DNA of 64,000 bases, from the NCBI GenBank assembly GCA_944548615.1, contig OX155961.1, positions 13,591,304 through 13,655,303 on the forward strand, given 5' to 3'. This document shows positions 11,291 to 22,850 of this stretch, piece after piece. How positions within the stretch are numbered: the stretch's first letter is position 1; the number at the start of each line of letters is the position of its first letter. Under the pieces are notes generated by a model. That model saw only the letters and a list, made by a program, of their open reading frames with translations, was not told where the DNA came from and did not search any database. A program made the position numbers and the translations under genes. Source of the stretch: Micropterix aruncella. Lineage: Eukaryota; Arthropoda; Insecta; Lepidoptera; Micropterigidae.

Positions 11291-11887
11291 TAAATTTAAT
11301 AAGAATAATAATTTATGGATTAAAAAAAAACATTTTACTTGTAGAATCTGCCTAACTAGGTCGTAGCCCGTACTAAGATAGATTCCATGTAAGGCGATGA
11401 TTTGTTTATATGCGCGCACATATAACAATTAAAACAAAACAAAAAAATGTAATGAAGAATAAAACAGGTAATTGAAATAAAATTATTTTTAATATAAAAC
11501 ATTATATTTTCCACCTCATTTCTCCCTCGCTGAATTAAGAGTTCCGTATTTTAAATGTAAATTGAAATGACTCTTAGTCCAAGAGGCACCGACAAAAAAA
11601 TTGCAGCTTTGTAAAAGCCGATACTTTCAGATCAGACAGTATTTTGGCCATAGAATGCTGCGGTACAGTCAGCAGGCCAGACTCCGGGACACCTGGCGTT
11701 GGCGTACTAGAATAGATGTAATTTTAATGAGTACCCTCAAAGTGTTTTGGAAAAGCTGAAAATTCATCTTTAGACAGTTGATGCGATAAAGAACTCGAAA
11801 CAAATGGTCAGATTGCTAAACAATAGAACTCGTCGCTACAGCATTACTCCAGATATGTCACAAAAAATAGGTCCCTGCAAATACCTT

Positions 11888-12060
11888 TTATTTATTTATT
11901 TATTTAAGAATTAATTACTATAAAACATTGATTAGCTTACAAAAATAACAGGAACCGAATGGCGAAACCTTAACCTTTTGCTTATTTGTTTCTGTCACCC
12001 AACTGGGACTAGCCGGTTCTAGGGTGGACAGGACTCCAATATTACAATCAAGTTTGCTTG
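11888..12060. repeat. Dispersed repeat shared with 31328-31490
   Basis: After a TTTATTTATTTATTT run both loci share TAAAACATTGATTAGCTTAC, an ACAGGAACCGAATGGC block, and a block ending GGGTGGACAGGACTC. Over 140 bases are nearly identical. Probably the 3' end of a retroelement on the minus strand, given the T-rich start. Confidence 0.7.
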
Positions 12061-12367
12061 ATTGCTTGGTTGCCTACAAATGTCCAAGTTTTAGTAAAAA
12101 GCTAATGACACTAAATTGCCCTAAAATGTGGTCTTCAGAATAAAATAAAAAATAATAATAATAAAAAAATATTAAAAATATATAATAAATAAAATGCAAT
12201 TCTGTTTGTTCGAGTTCTTTATCGCATCAACTGTCTAAAGATGAATTTTCAGCTTTCCCAAAACACTTTGAGGGTACTCATTAAAATTACATTTATTCTA
12301 GTACGCCAGCGCCAGGTGTCCCGGAATCTGGCCTGCTGAATCTACCCCGGCATTCTATGGTCAAAAT

Positions 12368-12885
12368 GTGTGTCAAACACAAAAGTGTTACGACGGACGA
12401 AAATGCAGGGCATGGAAGCTATGCTCATGAAAGTTCAGCTGAGATGGTGTGGGCATATAGTGCGTATGAAAGCGCCTCCCGAAAGCCGTGTTTTATGCCC
12501 AACTCTCAAAAGGCGCACGCAAAGTCGGCGGACAGCACCTACGCTATAAAGATGTGTTAAAAAGGCACCTAACCGCCAGTGGTATTCCACCTGGGAGCTG
12601 GGAGAGGGCTGCTCACAAACGCAGCGAGTGGCGCTCCACGGTGACCACAAAAATGTTTGAGGAAGCCCGGCTTGAAAACCTCGACTCGAACCGCCAACAG
12701 CGCAAAACTCGTCCGAAGCCCAATTACACATACTTGCAACGACTGCGGTGAACTCTACTGTAGTCGTTGTAATCGGACCTTCAAAAACAAACTGGGATTC
12801 ACGAGTCACTTCCGCGCGCATATTCGAAGAAGTCCTGTCAACGAAGACGTCGCCGTCGTCGGATCACGATGAGGAGGACATCATC
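12368..12885 (+). pseudogene. 5'-truncated LINE ORF2 C-terminus
   Basis: A 518-base insert flanked by an exact 11-base duplication, ATGGTCAAAAT, at 12357-12367 and 12886-12896. It encodes the end of a non-LTR retrotransposon polyprotein: VQLRWCGHIVRM, then LSKGARKVGGQHLRYKDVLK, and after a frame change a C2H2-like [21 protein letters not shown]. The frame is broken between about 12720 and 12750. It ends in GACATCATC rather than poly-A. The intact MITE at 36388-36963 shows the empty site. Confidence 0.9.
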
Positions 12886-13169
12886 ATGGTCAAAATACTG
12901 TCTCATATGAAAGTATCAGCTCTTTCAAAACTCGAACTTTTTTGTCGCATGCTCTCCGACTATACCTACTTATAGCTCTTTTACATCTTGTATAATCGTT
13001 CATAATAATTATGTACAAGTTTGTGTAATTGTCACGCTCGCCAATATGAATTCCTATTTTTTGCGAATTGTTATGATTTCACAAATCGGAAATACCCCAG
13101 TCTTTGCAATTAGCAACATTAAGTAATATACTTTTCGCTTGTCTGTCCAAGACTTGTCGTCAAAACAAT

Positions 13170-13270
13170 TTTTCGCGATTATTATTTATTATTATAATTA
13201 TATTTATTCCGTAGCCGGCAATTGGGGAGGGGGTCGCCCTCACAGCCATTACGCTGTTGTCGGTACCGCT
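13170..13270 (-). mobile_element. LINE 3' end fragment
   Basis: Reverse complement of the last roughly 90 bases of the LINE at 56078-57025, including GAGGGCGACCCCCTCCCCAA and CCGGCTACGGAATAA. A heavily 5'-truncated copy of the same family, minus strand. Confidence 0.85.
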
Positions 13271-13309
13271 AGCAGATCTCATACTCCATTTTTCGCGATT
13301 AACACTTTT

Positions 13310-14100
13310 TTAAATAGGATAGAAAACGAATTTACCGCGTGAAATTTGTAGCACCCGACGTTTCGGTGACGTTGCAGCCGCAGTTGTCCAGGGTAGACTG
13401 GATAGAAAATGAATGAATGAATGAATGAATGAAAATCTCTTTATTGCACAATAAAATAAGGTACAATGGCGGACTTATTGCTACACTACAGCAATATCTT
13501 CCAGTCAACCAACATGCTGGTGTGAAAAGAAGAGTAGGCAACAAATTATAGCCTAAAATTAAATTTGAAATTATAGCATATAATATATATTGTGTGTGTA
13601 TCTAAAGTAAAATGTAAATATATAAATAAATTTTTGAGTTTGACATATTATATGTATGTATATGTATATACATACATATTTTGATATATTAACAAATAAA
13701 TAAATAAATAAATAAGTAAATAAATAAACTACCAAAATAAGGTAAGGAAAGGGAGGGGATAACGGAAAGGTTAGAATTTATGATTAATATTTATTGTGAA
13801 AGGAAGTGCTTTTTCAATGATTGCTTAAAGGTGAATAGCGAGCTAGCGCCTCGAATAGTTAAAGGAAGCTGATTCCACAGTCGAGCTGCATGTACGGAGA
13901 AGGAGTAGGAAAAAAAAGTGGTATTGTGTTTTGGGATACGTAGGATATTATTTTGACTTGAACGAAGTTATGAAAACGATATTATTAAGAAAACGATATT
14001 ATTAAAAAAAATATTATTAAGAAAACGAATTTACCGCGTGAAATTTGTAGCATACCCGACGTTTCGGTGAATTCGTTTTCTATCCTATTTATAATGTCGA
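13310..14100. repeat. Repeat with ACCCGACGTTTCGGTGA ends
   Basis: The block AACGAATTTACCGCGTGAAA...CGACGTTTCGGTGA occurs at 13325-13370 and 14022-14072, and a diverged version is near 19000. After the first copy come (GAAT)n and an AT-rich middle including a TATATGTATA run and (AAAT)n. Probably two ends or fragments of one non-autonomous element; no coding sequence seen. Confidence 0.55.
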
Positions 14101-14983
14101 ACAACCGCGATAGTCTTCGATTTCATAACACTTTTTTATCATTTTCACCTGATATGACAATATACATTCATATCAGCTTTTACAAAATTCTTGCGTTTTT
14201 TGTCGCTGGCTCCCCGCCTAATATTTCTGCACATTTTTATAGAGTTTTATATAGTTTTATAAGGTTGTTATATATTTTAGGACCTAATAAGCCAAAATTT
14301 CTGATTTAGTGTTGCCTATTTCCGATCTGAACATTTTTTATTACAGTATTTTGGCTTATTCGCATTTATTAGTGTGACTAAATAGTGCTTCGGTTGTAAA
14401 TACAGGTCCCAAATTTTCCCAGTTGTTACGGTGGAAAACTTTTGGCTTTGGAGCATGGCCAAGCACTAAAACGTCGAAACAATCTGTGCCGTGGTCTGTC
14501 TGACCCTCCTCATGTAAACCAAATTGAGTCCCTTTATGCCTACTCTCCAAACTTTTATTTTTATTTTATTTTATTTTTATTTTTATTTTTATTTATTTAG
14601 GAAACAAACAGTTACAATAGGTACTTATACTAAATTTCTTATAAAGCATGTGACAATAACCAAAATCATGTTTCCGAAAGTTAAACAAGTCAACAAAAGT
14701 TTTATATATAAATTTATAAATTTTATAATTAAAGAAAGAGAGGAAAAAAAAAATATTTAACTATGTTAACGCGTCCAAAATAAAGTTATAAGCTAGCCGA
14801 AGCGACATCGCCGCATTTCGAATTAGTTTACTGAAGGGCGGAAATGAGGCAATTTCAAACTCTGAAGCATTCCGCAGAATAGTTAAAAGCAGCAGTATAT
14901 GGTGACATTTAGGACATCTGTCTTTTGTAATTCTGCTGCGGTGATAAATTGGACCGTAATGGAGAGCGCCAACGAAACGAAGG

Positions 14984-15290
14984 TAAGCATCTACTAATCC
15001 TCGGATACTGAAGTCCTGTCTTGTAATGAGACATTAAGAATTTTGTTTTGTGATACAATAGCATTGATTATTTATGTTATTAGATTGCTCAACATCCGAG
15101 AAATAGTAAGCATCTGCTATTCCTGGGATACTGAAGTCCCATCTTGTAATGAGACATTAAGAATTCTGTTTTGAGTCTTTCTGACACAAAAGCATTGATT
15201 ATCTATATTATTAGATTGCTTAACATCCGAGGAATATTAAGCATCTACTATTCCTCGGATACTGAAGTCCTCTCTTGTATTGAGAGGAAA
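14984..15290. repeat. Tandem repeat, ~125-bp unit, three copies
   Basis: TAAGCATCT.CTA starts units at 14984, 15107 and 15238, giving spacings of 123 and 131 bases. Each carries GGATACTGAAGTCC, an ATGAGACATTAAGAATT block and AGCATTGATTAT. The third unit is interrupted by element X (15296-15888) and continues at about 15895. Confidence 0.85.
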
Positions 15291-15295
15291 AAAAA

Positions 15296-15888
15296 TACGT
15301 GTGTCACTCGGGGACTGCCGCGGTAAAGCTATTGCATAGCATTTTTTAACTACTTATGCAATTATAATTATTTATTTATTTTATTTATGCAGTATGAAGA
15401 TTTTTTTTCTGATATCAGATAACTGCCCTCTATCGGAAAACGTTGAAATTATTCCGAATCGATTCGGAATAATTTAAACGTCTTCCGACAGAGCGCACGA
15501 ATTTTATTCGATAAATCAAAAAAAAGCGGATATTATTCTTTGACTATTCGAAAAATTCGGAGGTAAAAAGATAGATAATTAAATTATCTTTAAAATAGTG
15601 TAGGTTTCATAATAATACGCCAGATAGTATTTGCGTAGTAGTCGTTTGTGTGTTCGGATAGACCTAATTTCACAAATTAATTACACTATGTAATATAAAC
15701 AAAATCTAAAATATTCAATGCTAAGAATAGTTGGAAAATGTTCTTGTTTAACATATATTTTTTTCGAATCGTAAGCAGTACTCGTTTAGACGTAATTATC
15801 AGTTTAAAATAATTAATTTTCGTTAAGAAATTTCTTCATTCGGTCGCCGCGCTGGCCTAGGCCCGCGATAAAAGCTATGCAATAGCTT
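15296..15888 (-). mobile_element. Non-autonomous element X, copy 2 (inverted)
   Basis: Reverse-oriented copy of 7047-7642. It includes a near-perfect palindrome near 15452-15477 centred on CCGAATCGATTCGG, which lies in a larger inverted repeat with CTATCGGAAAACGTT and AACGTCTTCCGA. It sits inside the third unit of the tandem repeat. Confidence 0.8.
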
Positions 15889-16029
15889 AATAAAATGTTT
15901 TAAGACTTCTGACACTATAGCATTGATTATATATGGTATTAGGATGCTATTTTCGCAATATTTTAAAAGGTCGTTATTCGCATACATATTGAGTTTAAGA
16001 AGTTACACCCGGATGGATCTCTTGAAAAT

Positions 16030-16690
16030 ATCGATGTTTTTAATCGCCTTTAATCTATGAGGCAATTTATTGAAAAGATTAAGGCCTATGTATCGACTAG
16101 TCGCCTGGAACTTGGTACGTGATACGATCGGTTGAAGCTAATAGATTTTATTCCTGGTGTCATGCTGATGTACTTCCTGATGGGATATTGCGAGCTCTTA
16201 TTGCAATAGAATTTCGCAAAGAGCTTCTTGAGCAAAAATCGCATATACAGTCAATATCCCTAGTTTTCGGAAGTGTTCACGACATGGCTGCCTTGGACCA
16301 ATACCCACTATCGCACGTATGGCTCTTTTCTGAAGAGTGAATACACCATTGATGTGCGCTGCGGTACCCCTTAAAAGAATGCCATAGCGCAGGTGAGATT
16401 CAACTAGCGCATAATAGGCTGATATTACCTCAGCTCTCTACATACAACTCCTGACGCGTAATAGAGCATAGCAGGCTGACGACAGTTTCGACTTAACATG
16501 CTCTAAGTGTAAATTCAATGACATATTTTCAACCAGGAATGGTCCGAGGAATTTAACTGATTTCGCAACTTCAACCGGTTACTCAACTTTTAGAGAAGAT
16601 GTCTTGCTATTAAAATTTAGAATAACCATTTTAGACATATTTAGTGAAATCTTGTTTGCATTGAACCAATCATCAATACTCTGTTACATG
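16030..16690 (-). pseudogene. Jockey-like LINE RT C-terminal fragment
   Basis: On the minus strand the translation reads, with stop codons, NANKISLNMSKMVILNFNSK (the region after the catalytic RT motif), then ESHLRYGILLRGTAAHINGV, FTLQKRAIRAIVGIGPRQPC and FNKLPHRLKAIKN near the end. This order is typical of the RT thumb and C-terminus of jockey/CR1-type LINEs in insects. A longer relative is at 48950-50640. Inactive. Confidence 0.85.
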
Positions 16691-16920
16691 CACGTAAAAT
16701 ATAATACTATGTCTTGTCTCTTTCGCGCGTCATTTGCACTAAAGTTTTAACTCGGTCTGATAGATGGCTAGCTACTGTTTACACGACTGACACAAAAAAG
16801 AAGTGGAATGTGTTTAGGGTTCAAATGCCTACTTATGTATGTATGGTTATATGTACATATTTTCGACTGCATTTATCACAGGCATGGTTGGTTATAATTC
16901 TCTCTGTCTCAGAAGAGAAA

Positions 16921-17210
16921 TGCTGACCATGTCCTATGTTTTCAATCTAATTCGTGGTAAAACTGATAACCCTAGCTTACTAGCCAAGGTGGATTTTTTC
17001 ATACCAAATAATTATCTTCGTGCTCGATCGCACCATCTTTTCGCGGTGCCGTTCTCGCGCACTAACCTGACGAGGTGGAACTTGTTGGCGCGTGCTTTGC
17101 GGCGCTTAAATGAAATTCACTCGATGGCACCAGATTTCGATATTTTTACCGCCAACCCTCACTTGTTTAAATTGCAAGCTATTATTTATTTATTCCTTTA
17201 TAATAGCTAG
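16921..17210 (+). pseudogene. LINE ORF2 C-terminal fragment
   Basis: Translation includes NLIRGKTDNPSLLAKVDFFI, then RARSHHLFAVPFSRTNLTRW and NLLARALRRLNEI, ending in frame before a TAG at 17208-17210. The pattern (short basic Arg block, FFIP..., a final DIF) matches the tails of jockey-like LINEs, as at 26608-27222 and 55326-55562. 5' truncated. Confidence 0.7.
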
Positions 17211-17804
17211 TATTACAAGTGTCATTCTATTTGTATAGTTACGGTAATATCTTTATAAATTTTACTTCTCAATGCCTTGGTTTTACTGTTATGTTGATTA
17301 GTAATAAGTGATTAACAAAATAAATTAATAAAAATAAATAAATAATTATTATATTAATGTTTTCCGTTTCTTTATTCCACCATAACTTCTAAATGCTTAA
17401 ACCGATTTAGAAGTGTGTGGTAATTTTAGAATTGCTATGTCATCCTGTGTCATAGGGTACGTGCGACGACCCCTTACTCTCATATAAGGAGAAAGCAGCG
17501 TCTTCGATATAATTCGCCGTGTTACTTATTGGTGACAGTAATCATTTGACATAATTTTTTTTTCGATACGTCAGTAATGAATAGAAGTTTATGGAATATA
17601 AATTTAGCAAAATAAATTTTACAAAATGTTTCATTATCTTCACAAAATATTGTCTATGTTTTAGTGGTTGTATTTGGCTCTTACGAATTTTTGCCATTCT
17701 GATATTTTGGAAAATGATAAAATTACGTAATTTTACTCGGAAAATATACCAGTAGGTATGTGTTAATGATGCAACCCACATTTTTTCTAAAAAATAGTTC
17801 TTTT

Positions 17805-18420
17805 ATTACACGACTGTACATCAAAAAGGAGTATAATGTGGTCAAGGTTCATGTACTTTTATGTATATATACCGTTTCTTTATGCCACCATAACTTATAA
17901 ATGCTTAACCCTTGGAGTAAATGGGTATTTTCATGGATGCATCTGTCTCTTTTGCAGGATTTTCGGCGACATCGACCTTAAAGTACTATAACTACGAAAC
18001 TACTACACCAATCATAAAAAGAACAACTGCACAATGATTGCATTGAAATTTCGAATATAGAATATTGAAATATCATTTTGTAAAACAATTAGATAATTAT
18101 GAATAAATATGAGAACGTCAAAGAAGTGAAAAAAACGCGGAACCAGATCTGGTCGTATCATACTCAACGGATAATTGTTTCAGAACCAGATTTGGTCGTA
18201 TCATACTCAAGGGGTTAAACCGATTTAGAAATGTGTAGCATCGTTATGTCATTCCAAGAGTCATAGAAAACTTAAACTGTCCAAATATCACACTATTAAT
18301 TGTCGAAATGTCTGCAATATATTAAAATAAATACATCGTGTAAATTATCAAATGAAAGGTCTGATTACGTAGATTATGGACATCATGATTATCACAGATT
18401 TCGCAATCTCTTTAAACACT
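17805..18420 (-). repeat. Family Y copy, interrupted by piggyBac-like insert
   Basis: Reverse-oriented family Y: ACACGACTGTAC..., AAAAAGGAGTATAATGTG, CATAACTT.TAAATGCTTAA, then after the insert ACCGATTTAGAAATGTG. Related reverse copies lie at 17360-17530 and 21805-22075; the latter two also share GGAGAAAGCAGCGTCTTC with each other. Confidence 0.75.
17909..18214. mobile_element. piggyBac-like MITE, 306 bp
   Basis: Flanked by TTAA at 17905-17908 and 18215-18218. The ends are CCCTTGGAGTA on the left and TACTCAAGGGG on the right. The neighbouring copy at 17395 shows the uninterrupted TTAA site (AAATGCTTAAACCGATTTAG). Near the right end a roughly 25-base block with GGTCGTATCATACTCAA occurs twice. 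TTAA duplication is diagnostic of piggyBac transposases. No open frame. Confidence 0.88.
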
Positions 18421-18589
18421 TTTGTTTAAACATTTTTGTACCGGCGGTCAGTGTTTTATTTTTGTTAGTGTTCCTGTTTTATTTAATAATTATCGTTTAC
18501 TTTGTATTTGGTTAGTACGTAATTATTATTTCCGCCAATAGATTTAATTTGTATTATATTTTGATAATTTAAGATCTTTCAACGCTGCA

Positions 18590-18920
18590 AGAAGCCGCGG
18601 AATTTTTAACCGCATTTCTCACGTTCGCCGCAACGCGATCTCCCTCCCGAATCCGTCCAAGTTGGCCCAGCTCGTGATGAAGTCCCGCCTGTTAGTTTCC
18701 ATTGGTCTTAATTAATGGCGGCGGTGGGGCGAGAAAACGTGAATAAATTGATTTTGACGCGTCCGGGGAGCCTTAAGCGAGCTCTTTTAAGTATTCCATT
18801 TATCAAGACGCCCTGGGAGCCCTCTTGTAAACATCTGCTGCCTTACCTCCAACCGTTTAAAGAAAATTATCAGATTGGCTCATCGCCGTCACCATTTAAG
18901 GTAAGGACAGACTGAGCCCA
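18590..18920. promoter_or_regulatory. Unique GC-richer block in the large intron
   Basis: Complex single-copy sequence, about half GC, inside AT-rich repeats. It has an open frame 18715-18915 ending just after a GTAAGG donor-like site, but no upstream acceptor in a matching phase was found and the peptide resembles nothing I know. Homeodomain-like TTAATTAATGG and forkhead-like TGTAAACA strings are present. A conserved non-coding element is the likelier reading; an unrecognised exon is possible. Confidence 0.3.
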
Positions 18921-20278
18921 CGTATGCAACGTATGCAATTTTCCTGAAAACAGATGACTTAGAAATATATGTCCTTATCGTATTTTAAATAACATAAAAA
19001 CGAATTTACCGTGCGAGGCTTGTAACACCCGACTGCGTAGACTCGACAACGGCGGTTTTCAGTCTACTACAGGGCAGTCTACCCTGGACAACGGCGATTG
19101 CAACATCGACGAAAAGTTGGGTGTTACAAACTTCAGTCGGGTAATTAGTTTTTATCTTATTTATAATGTCAAACAACCGCGATGGTCTTCGATTTCACAA
19201 CGTCGACTGCGATCTCCAGATCGGCATGGGAAGGTGAGTGGGATGAGAGTACGCTGTCCCACGCGTAAAACCAGTGTGTTTCTAGAACTTACGAGTACCT
19301 TTGCAACTTGCCAGATACACATACATACTTGTATAATGTCGGTACACGCACAGAGAAAAGACGTGCGAAAACATAAACAATCGTTCTTCGTCATATTCCG
19401 ATTTCTGCCTTAAGGGGGGAGAGCCTGCTTAAGAAGGCCAAAAAAAACATGTATTTTATAATTTTTTTAAAAATTAAAGTTGAAATCAGGTCATGAATCT
19501 TTTACATCAGTTTATTAACATTTAAAAAATAAGAAATATTGTTTGCGATAGTTAAAAAATATATATTTTTGAGGTATTGAATTGCAAATGTTTGTACCGC
19601 TGCCGAAATGACAGTATCTGTTTGCGCCGCTTAATTTCGCGTAGCTTAATTTTGCGTGAAACAAAAAAGTAAACTAAGATATTAATTTTTACATTTGTAT
19701 TTTCTAGATGAAGTACCTACAATAAATAATAAAAACTTATTATTGTTATAATTTTTCAAGGATTGGAAGTAATAAAATCTAATTTCGCCCCAAAATGTTG
19801 TGTTAAACTATTGAAAAATATGTATGAAAACATCTTTTTTGAAGCTTTTGAAGTTTTCTTTAAAGAAGAGTAGTAAGCTTTTTACACTTTCAGCAATTAG
19901 CAACTATCAGCGATTACGGAGGTAAAAGATTCATGAATATATTTCAACTTTAATTTTTAAAAAAATCTTGAAAAACATGTTTTTTTTTGGCCGTCTAGAC
20001 CAGGTTCCCCTCTTAATGTATGGTAATCTCCAAACTTTTCTGTTTATTAATCTCATGAAGCCAATATATTTTTCTTATTTATTTTTTTTTTTGTGGTGCG
20101 GATATATTTATCAAAATAATAATCTTAGTAAAGAGTTCTCAAACTCACAATCAGGAAACATATTGTACAGCGGTTGTCCAAATATACTAGTGTATCGTCT
20201 GAGAAGCACTTTTGATGCCATATAAACGTTGCATACGTGGGACAAGTGTGTACACCACCGTCGAGGCATGGCATCATT

Positions 20279-20694
20279 TAGGGTGAGTATTAAATTAGTG
20301 ACGTCCTTGAAGTGGGGGAATCAGTACGACCAAGTAAGCAATTTCTGAGTTAATTTTTTGGGAAAAACAAAACATTTTTTTTTGTTAAATTTGAAACTAA
20401 TAAACAAAAGTTAGACAAGCGTTGAGCGCTCTGCGCCATCTATCAATAGGTAAAATATTGCGAAAAAACTTTATACGTAATGTATTATACCTACCGCTAG
20501 ATGGCGGAACGCACTCAACAGATTTTATACTATTTATCAAAACATTACATTTTGAAAATTAAAAAAAAAACATTTTATTTTAAAGTTTTTTTTTTGGGAT
20601 TTATCTTATTTTTTAAAAATTATAAGTAGATTTTTTGCTGTTACTGATTCACCCACTTCAAGTATGTCACTAATTAAAGACTCATCATGTATAC
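20279..20694. mobile_element. MITE family Z, copy 2
   Basis: Left end GTATTAAATTAGTGACGTCC then TTGAAGTGGGGGAATCAGT; right end CTGATTCACCCACTTCAAGT then GTCACTAATTAAAGACTC. The ends are inverted repeats of one another and match family Z. The inside has two ACCTACCG/CTAGATGGCG-type blocks and is non-coding. Confidence 0.8.
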
Positions 20695-21804
20695 GTTGCG
20701 TAAGTGGGTTCAGTCTGATATGAAGGTTTACAAACACGTTTATCATTTACAAACACGTTTATCATTTAATTTTCCTTTTTAGGGGCAGACTGCCCAAAAT
20801 TTTCCCTAATTTATACCTTAGGGTTATAGCCCTGGAGGTGGGGGGGGGGTGTTTCTTGAAAAAAAATGCATGGTAATGTCTATGGTCTATTTGATTTACA
20901 TGGGCCATTGACAAATTTACCATGCTATTCTCTATTTCTATACTTTATTTTATATACTATCATATTATATGTATGAATTTATATATAATATTAATACATA
21001 TGTTTTATATAGTATTATATTTATATATAATATATAATAATATTTATATATGGTATTTATCATATTTATATGTGTTTGTATCTAATATATAAAAAAATAT
21101 TATTATTTTTTATAACTTAGTAGCTTGTTATACATTTTAATTTTAATTTAGTTTGTTTAATTTTATTGATGTTTTTTAATTTTAACTTTAATTTTTAAAT
21201 TGTATTCACGTATTAGATAAGACTTGCCCTCTCGTCTCAAAATAAGTTACCGATGTTAGTACCACCTCAACACAGGTTCATACCTAGTGAGGTGGTAAAC
21301 CGATATGTCAAAAGATGAATTTCCTTCCTAAGCTAGGTGTAATATGTACACTTATTATAAAATGTTTTTGTGTTAAAATAAGGATTTTCTTTTTGTAAAT
21401 TGTAACTTGAATTATGAAAATAAATAAATAAATAAAATAAATATTTATTTTCAAGAATAGGCCCTCTGGCACTCGCTGCACTCGCGTCTGACGCACTCAC
21501 GCGCACACATCAAATAAGCGACCAATCCAGAGCATTACAGTCTTACAAATTACAAAATTACAGTCTCGAAGTGGTCAAGTACCTTCCTTTTTACATTGTC
21601 CAACAAAAAGGAGTATAATGTGTTCATGTATGTATGTTTTTGGTGTATTGTCCGCGCTTCCATAGATACTTTAATGTTGCTTCTGTTTCTTCGAAAATGG
21701 CAAATTTCAAACGATTTGGCTGCTTTTTCGTCATAAGGTTTTAGCGATCATAGCGAATCCATTCTTGCAGATAGCATGTCGTGCGTTATACTGTTGCAGT
21801 TATT

Positions 21805-22075
21805 ACACGACTGCCTAACAAAAAAGGAGTGTAACATGTTCAGGGTTCATCTATGTATGTTTTCCGTTTATTTATTCCACAATAACTTCTAAACGCTTGA
21901 ACCGATAGATGTGTGTGGTAATGTTAGAATCGTTAAGTCATCTCGAGGATCATAGTGTACGTGCCGCGGCCACTTGCTCTCATATAAGGAGAAAGCAGCG
22001 TCTTCAATATAAATCGCCGTGTTAGTTAGGCGTTGGCTGTTCACAGTCATCATTTGACAGTATAATTCAATTCAA
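21805..22075 (-). repeat. Family Y-related repeat
   Basis: Contains ACACGACTGCC, AAAAAGGAGTGTAACATGTT, CAGGGTTCATCTATG, AACTTCTAAACGCTTGAACC and GGAGAAAGCAGCGTCTTC, in the order seen at 17360-17530 and in reverse of 46285-46692. A shorter part lies at 21590-21650. Non-coding. Confidence 0.7.
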
Positions 22076-22221
22076 TTCTTTGTTATTAAAAAATTAAGTA
22101 TACAGATTTACAACAAATGAAACCGGTTACGGATTTCAATAAAATTACATAAATTACCTCAAAAAACTACTTAATAAAACCTTCAATTTTAGTAGGTACT
22201 ACATAGAAGGCTAGTGTTTAG

Positions 22222-22250
22222 GGTGTGTGTGTGTGTGTGTGTGTGTGTTT
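22222..22250. repeat. (GT)n microsatellite
   Basis: About 13 consecutive GT units, followed by GT-rich sequence. Confidence 0.9.
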
Positions 22251-22850
22251 GTGGGAGTGTGTTGATCGTGTTGGTGTGGAGTGTGATCGTATATGATATT
22301 AATTATAGAATATATTAAATTTTATAATAGTAATAATAATCAATAAAAATAGCTAAAACAAATAGTCAGTTTTTTGTGCCGGTTAGAGTTTGATTTAAGG
22401 TGTATTTATGAGTGTTTATTTTTTCTTATTAGTTTATTTTTTTTGTTCTTCTTCTACGCGGAAATCAGGAATAAGCTCGATAGGCCGCGTAACGAAAATG
22501 AGTATTTGGAATATTAAAGTAGGAAAGTAAATAATACAAATTGTATAATTATAAAAATAATAGAATAGTTCACTTTTTCTAACCGCAGTCGTGTTTTTAA
22601 TTCTTTAAATTATTGTTCTTGTCACTTTAGTTGGGCCTATCTTCTTTTTCTTTTATTTCACGCTCTTTTCAGTACCTACATATTCTAATAGATTACGTGC
22701 CGCTGCGTAACGCCCCTATTTCGCGATTTTCTTGCGAAATTATTTCGTGACGGGGTGGAGGGGGGGTTCTTTATTATTACAGGCTCTTTAAATACTAGCG
22801 CTCGCCGCTCAGTATTCTACTTTAGGTAGGAAATGCACTGTGATATTTTT

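Larger units (their letters stand above)
11610..12927. mobile_element. MITE family W, copy 1, split by a LINE end
   Basis: Long terminal inverted repeats (about 200 bases): the left starts TGTAAAAGCCGATAC and the right ends AAGTATCAGCTCTTTCA. Both carry TCAGACAGTATTTTG..., GGCCAGACTCCGGGACACC and AACTCGAA.AAA blocks. The intact relative is at 36388-36963. The right arm is broken by a LINE fragment at 12368-12885. A further repeat (11888-12060) lies in the middle. Confidence 0.85.

Noticed and set aside
14984..15290. CRISPR-like array
   Set aside because: Units are 123-131 bases with similarity across the whole unit and no unique spacers; the DNA is eukaryotic.
18715..18915. An extra furin exon in the large intron, with a donor-like GTAAGG at its end
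   Set aside because: The adjacent exons at 9793 and 29199 already join in phase 0 into an uninterrupted catalytic domain, and the peptide does not fit the family.
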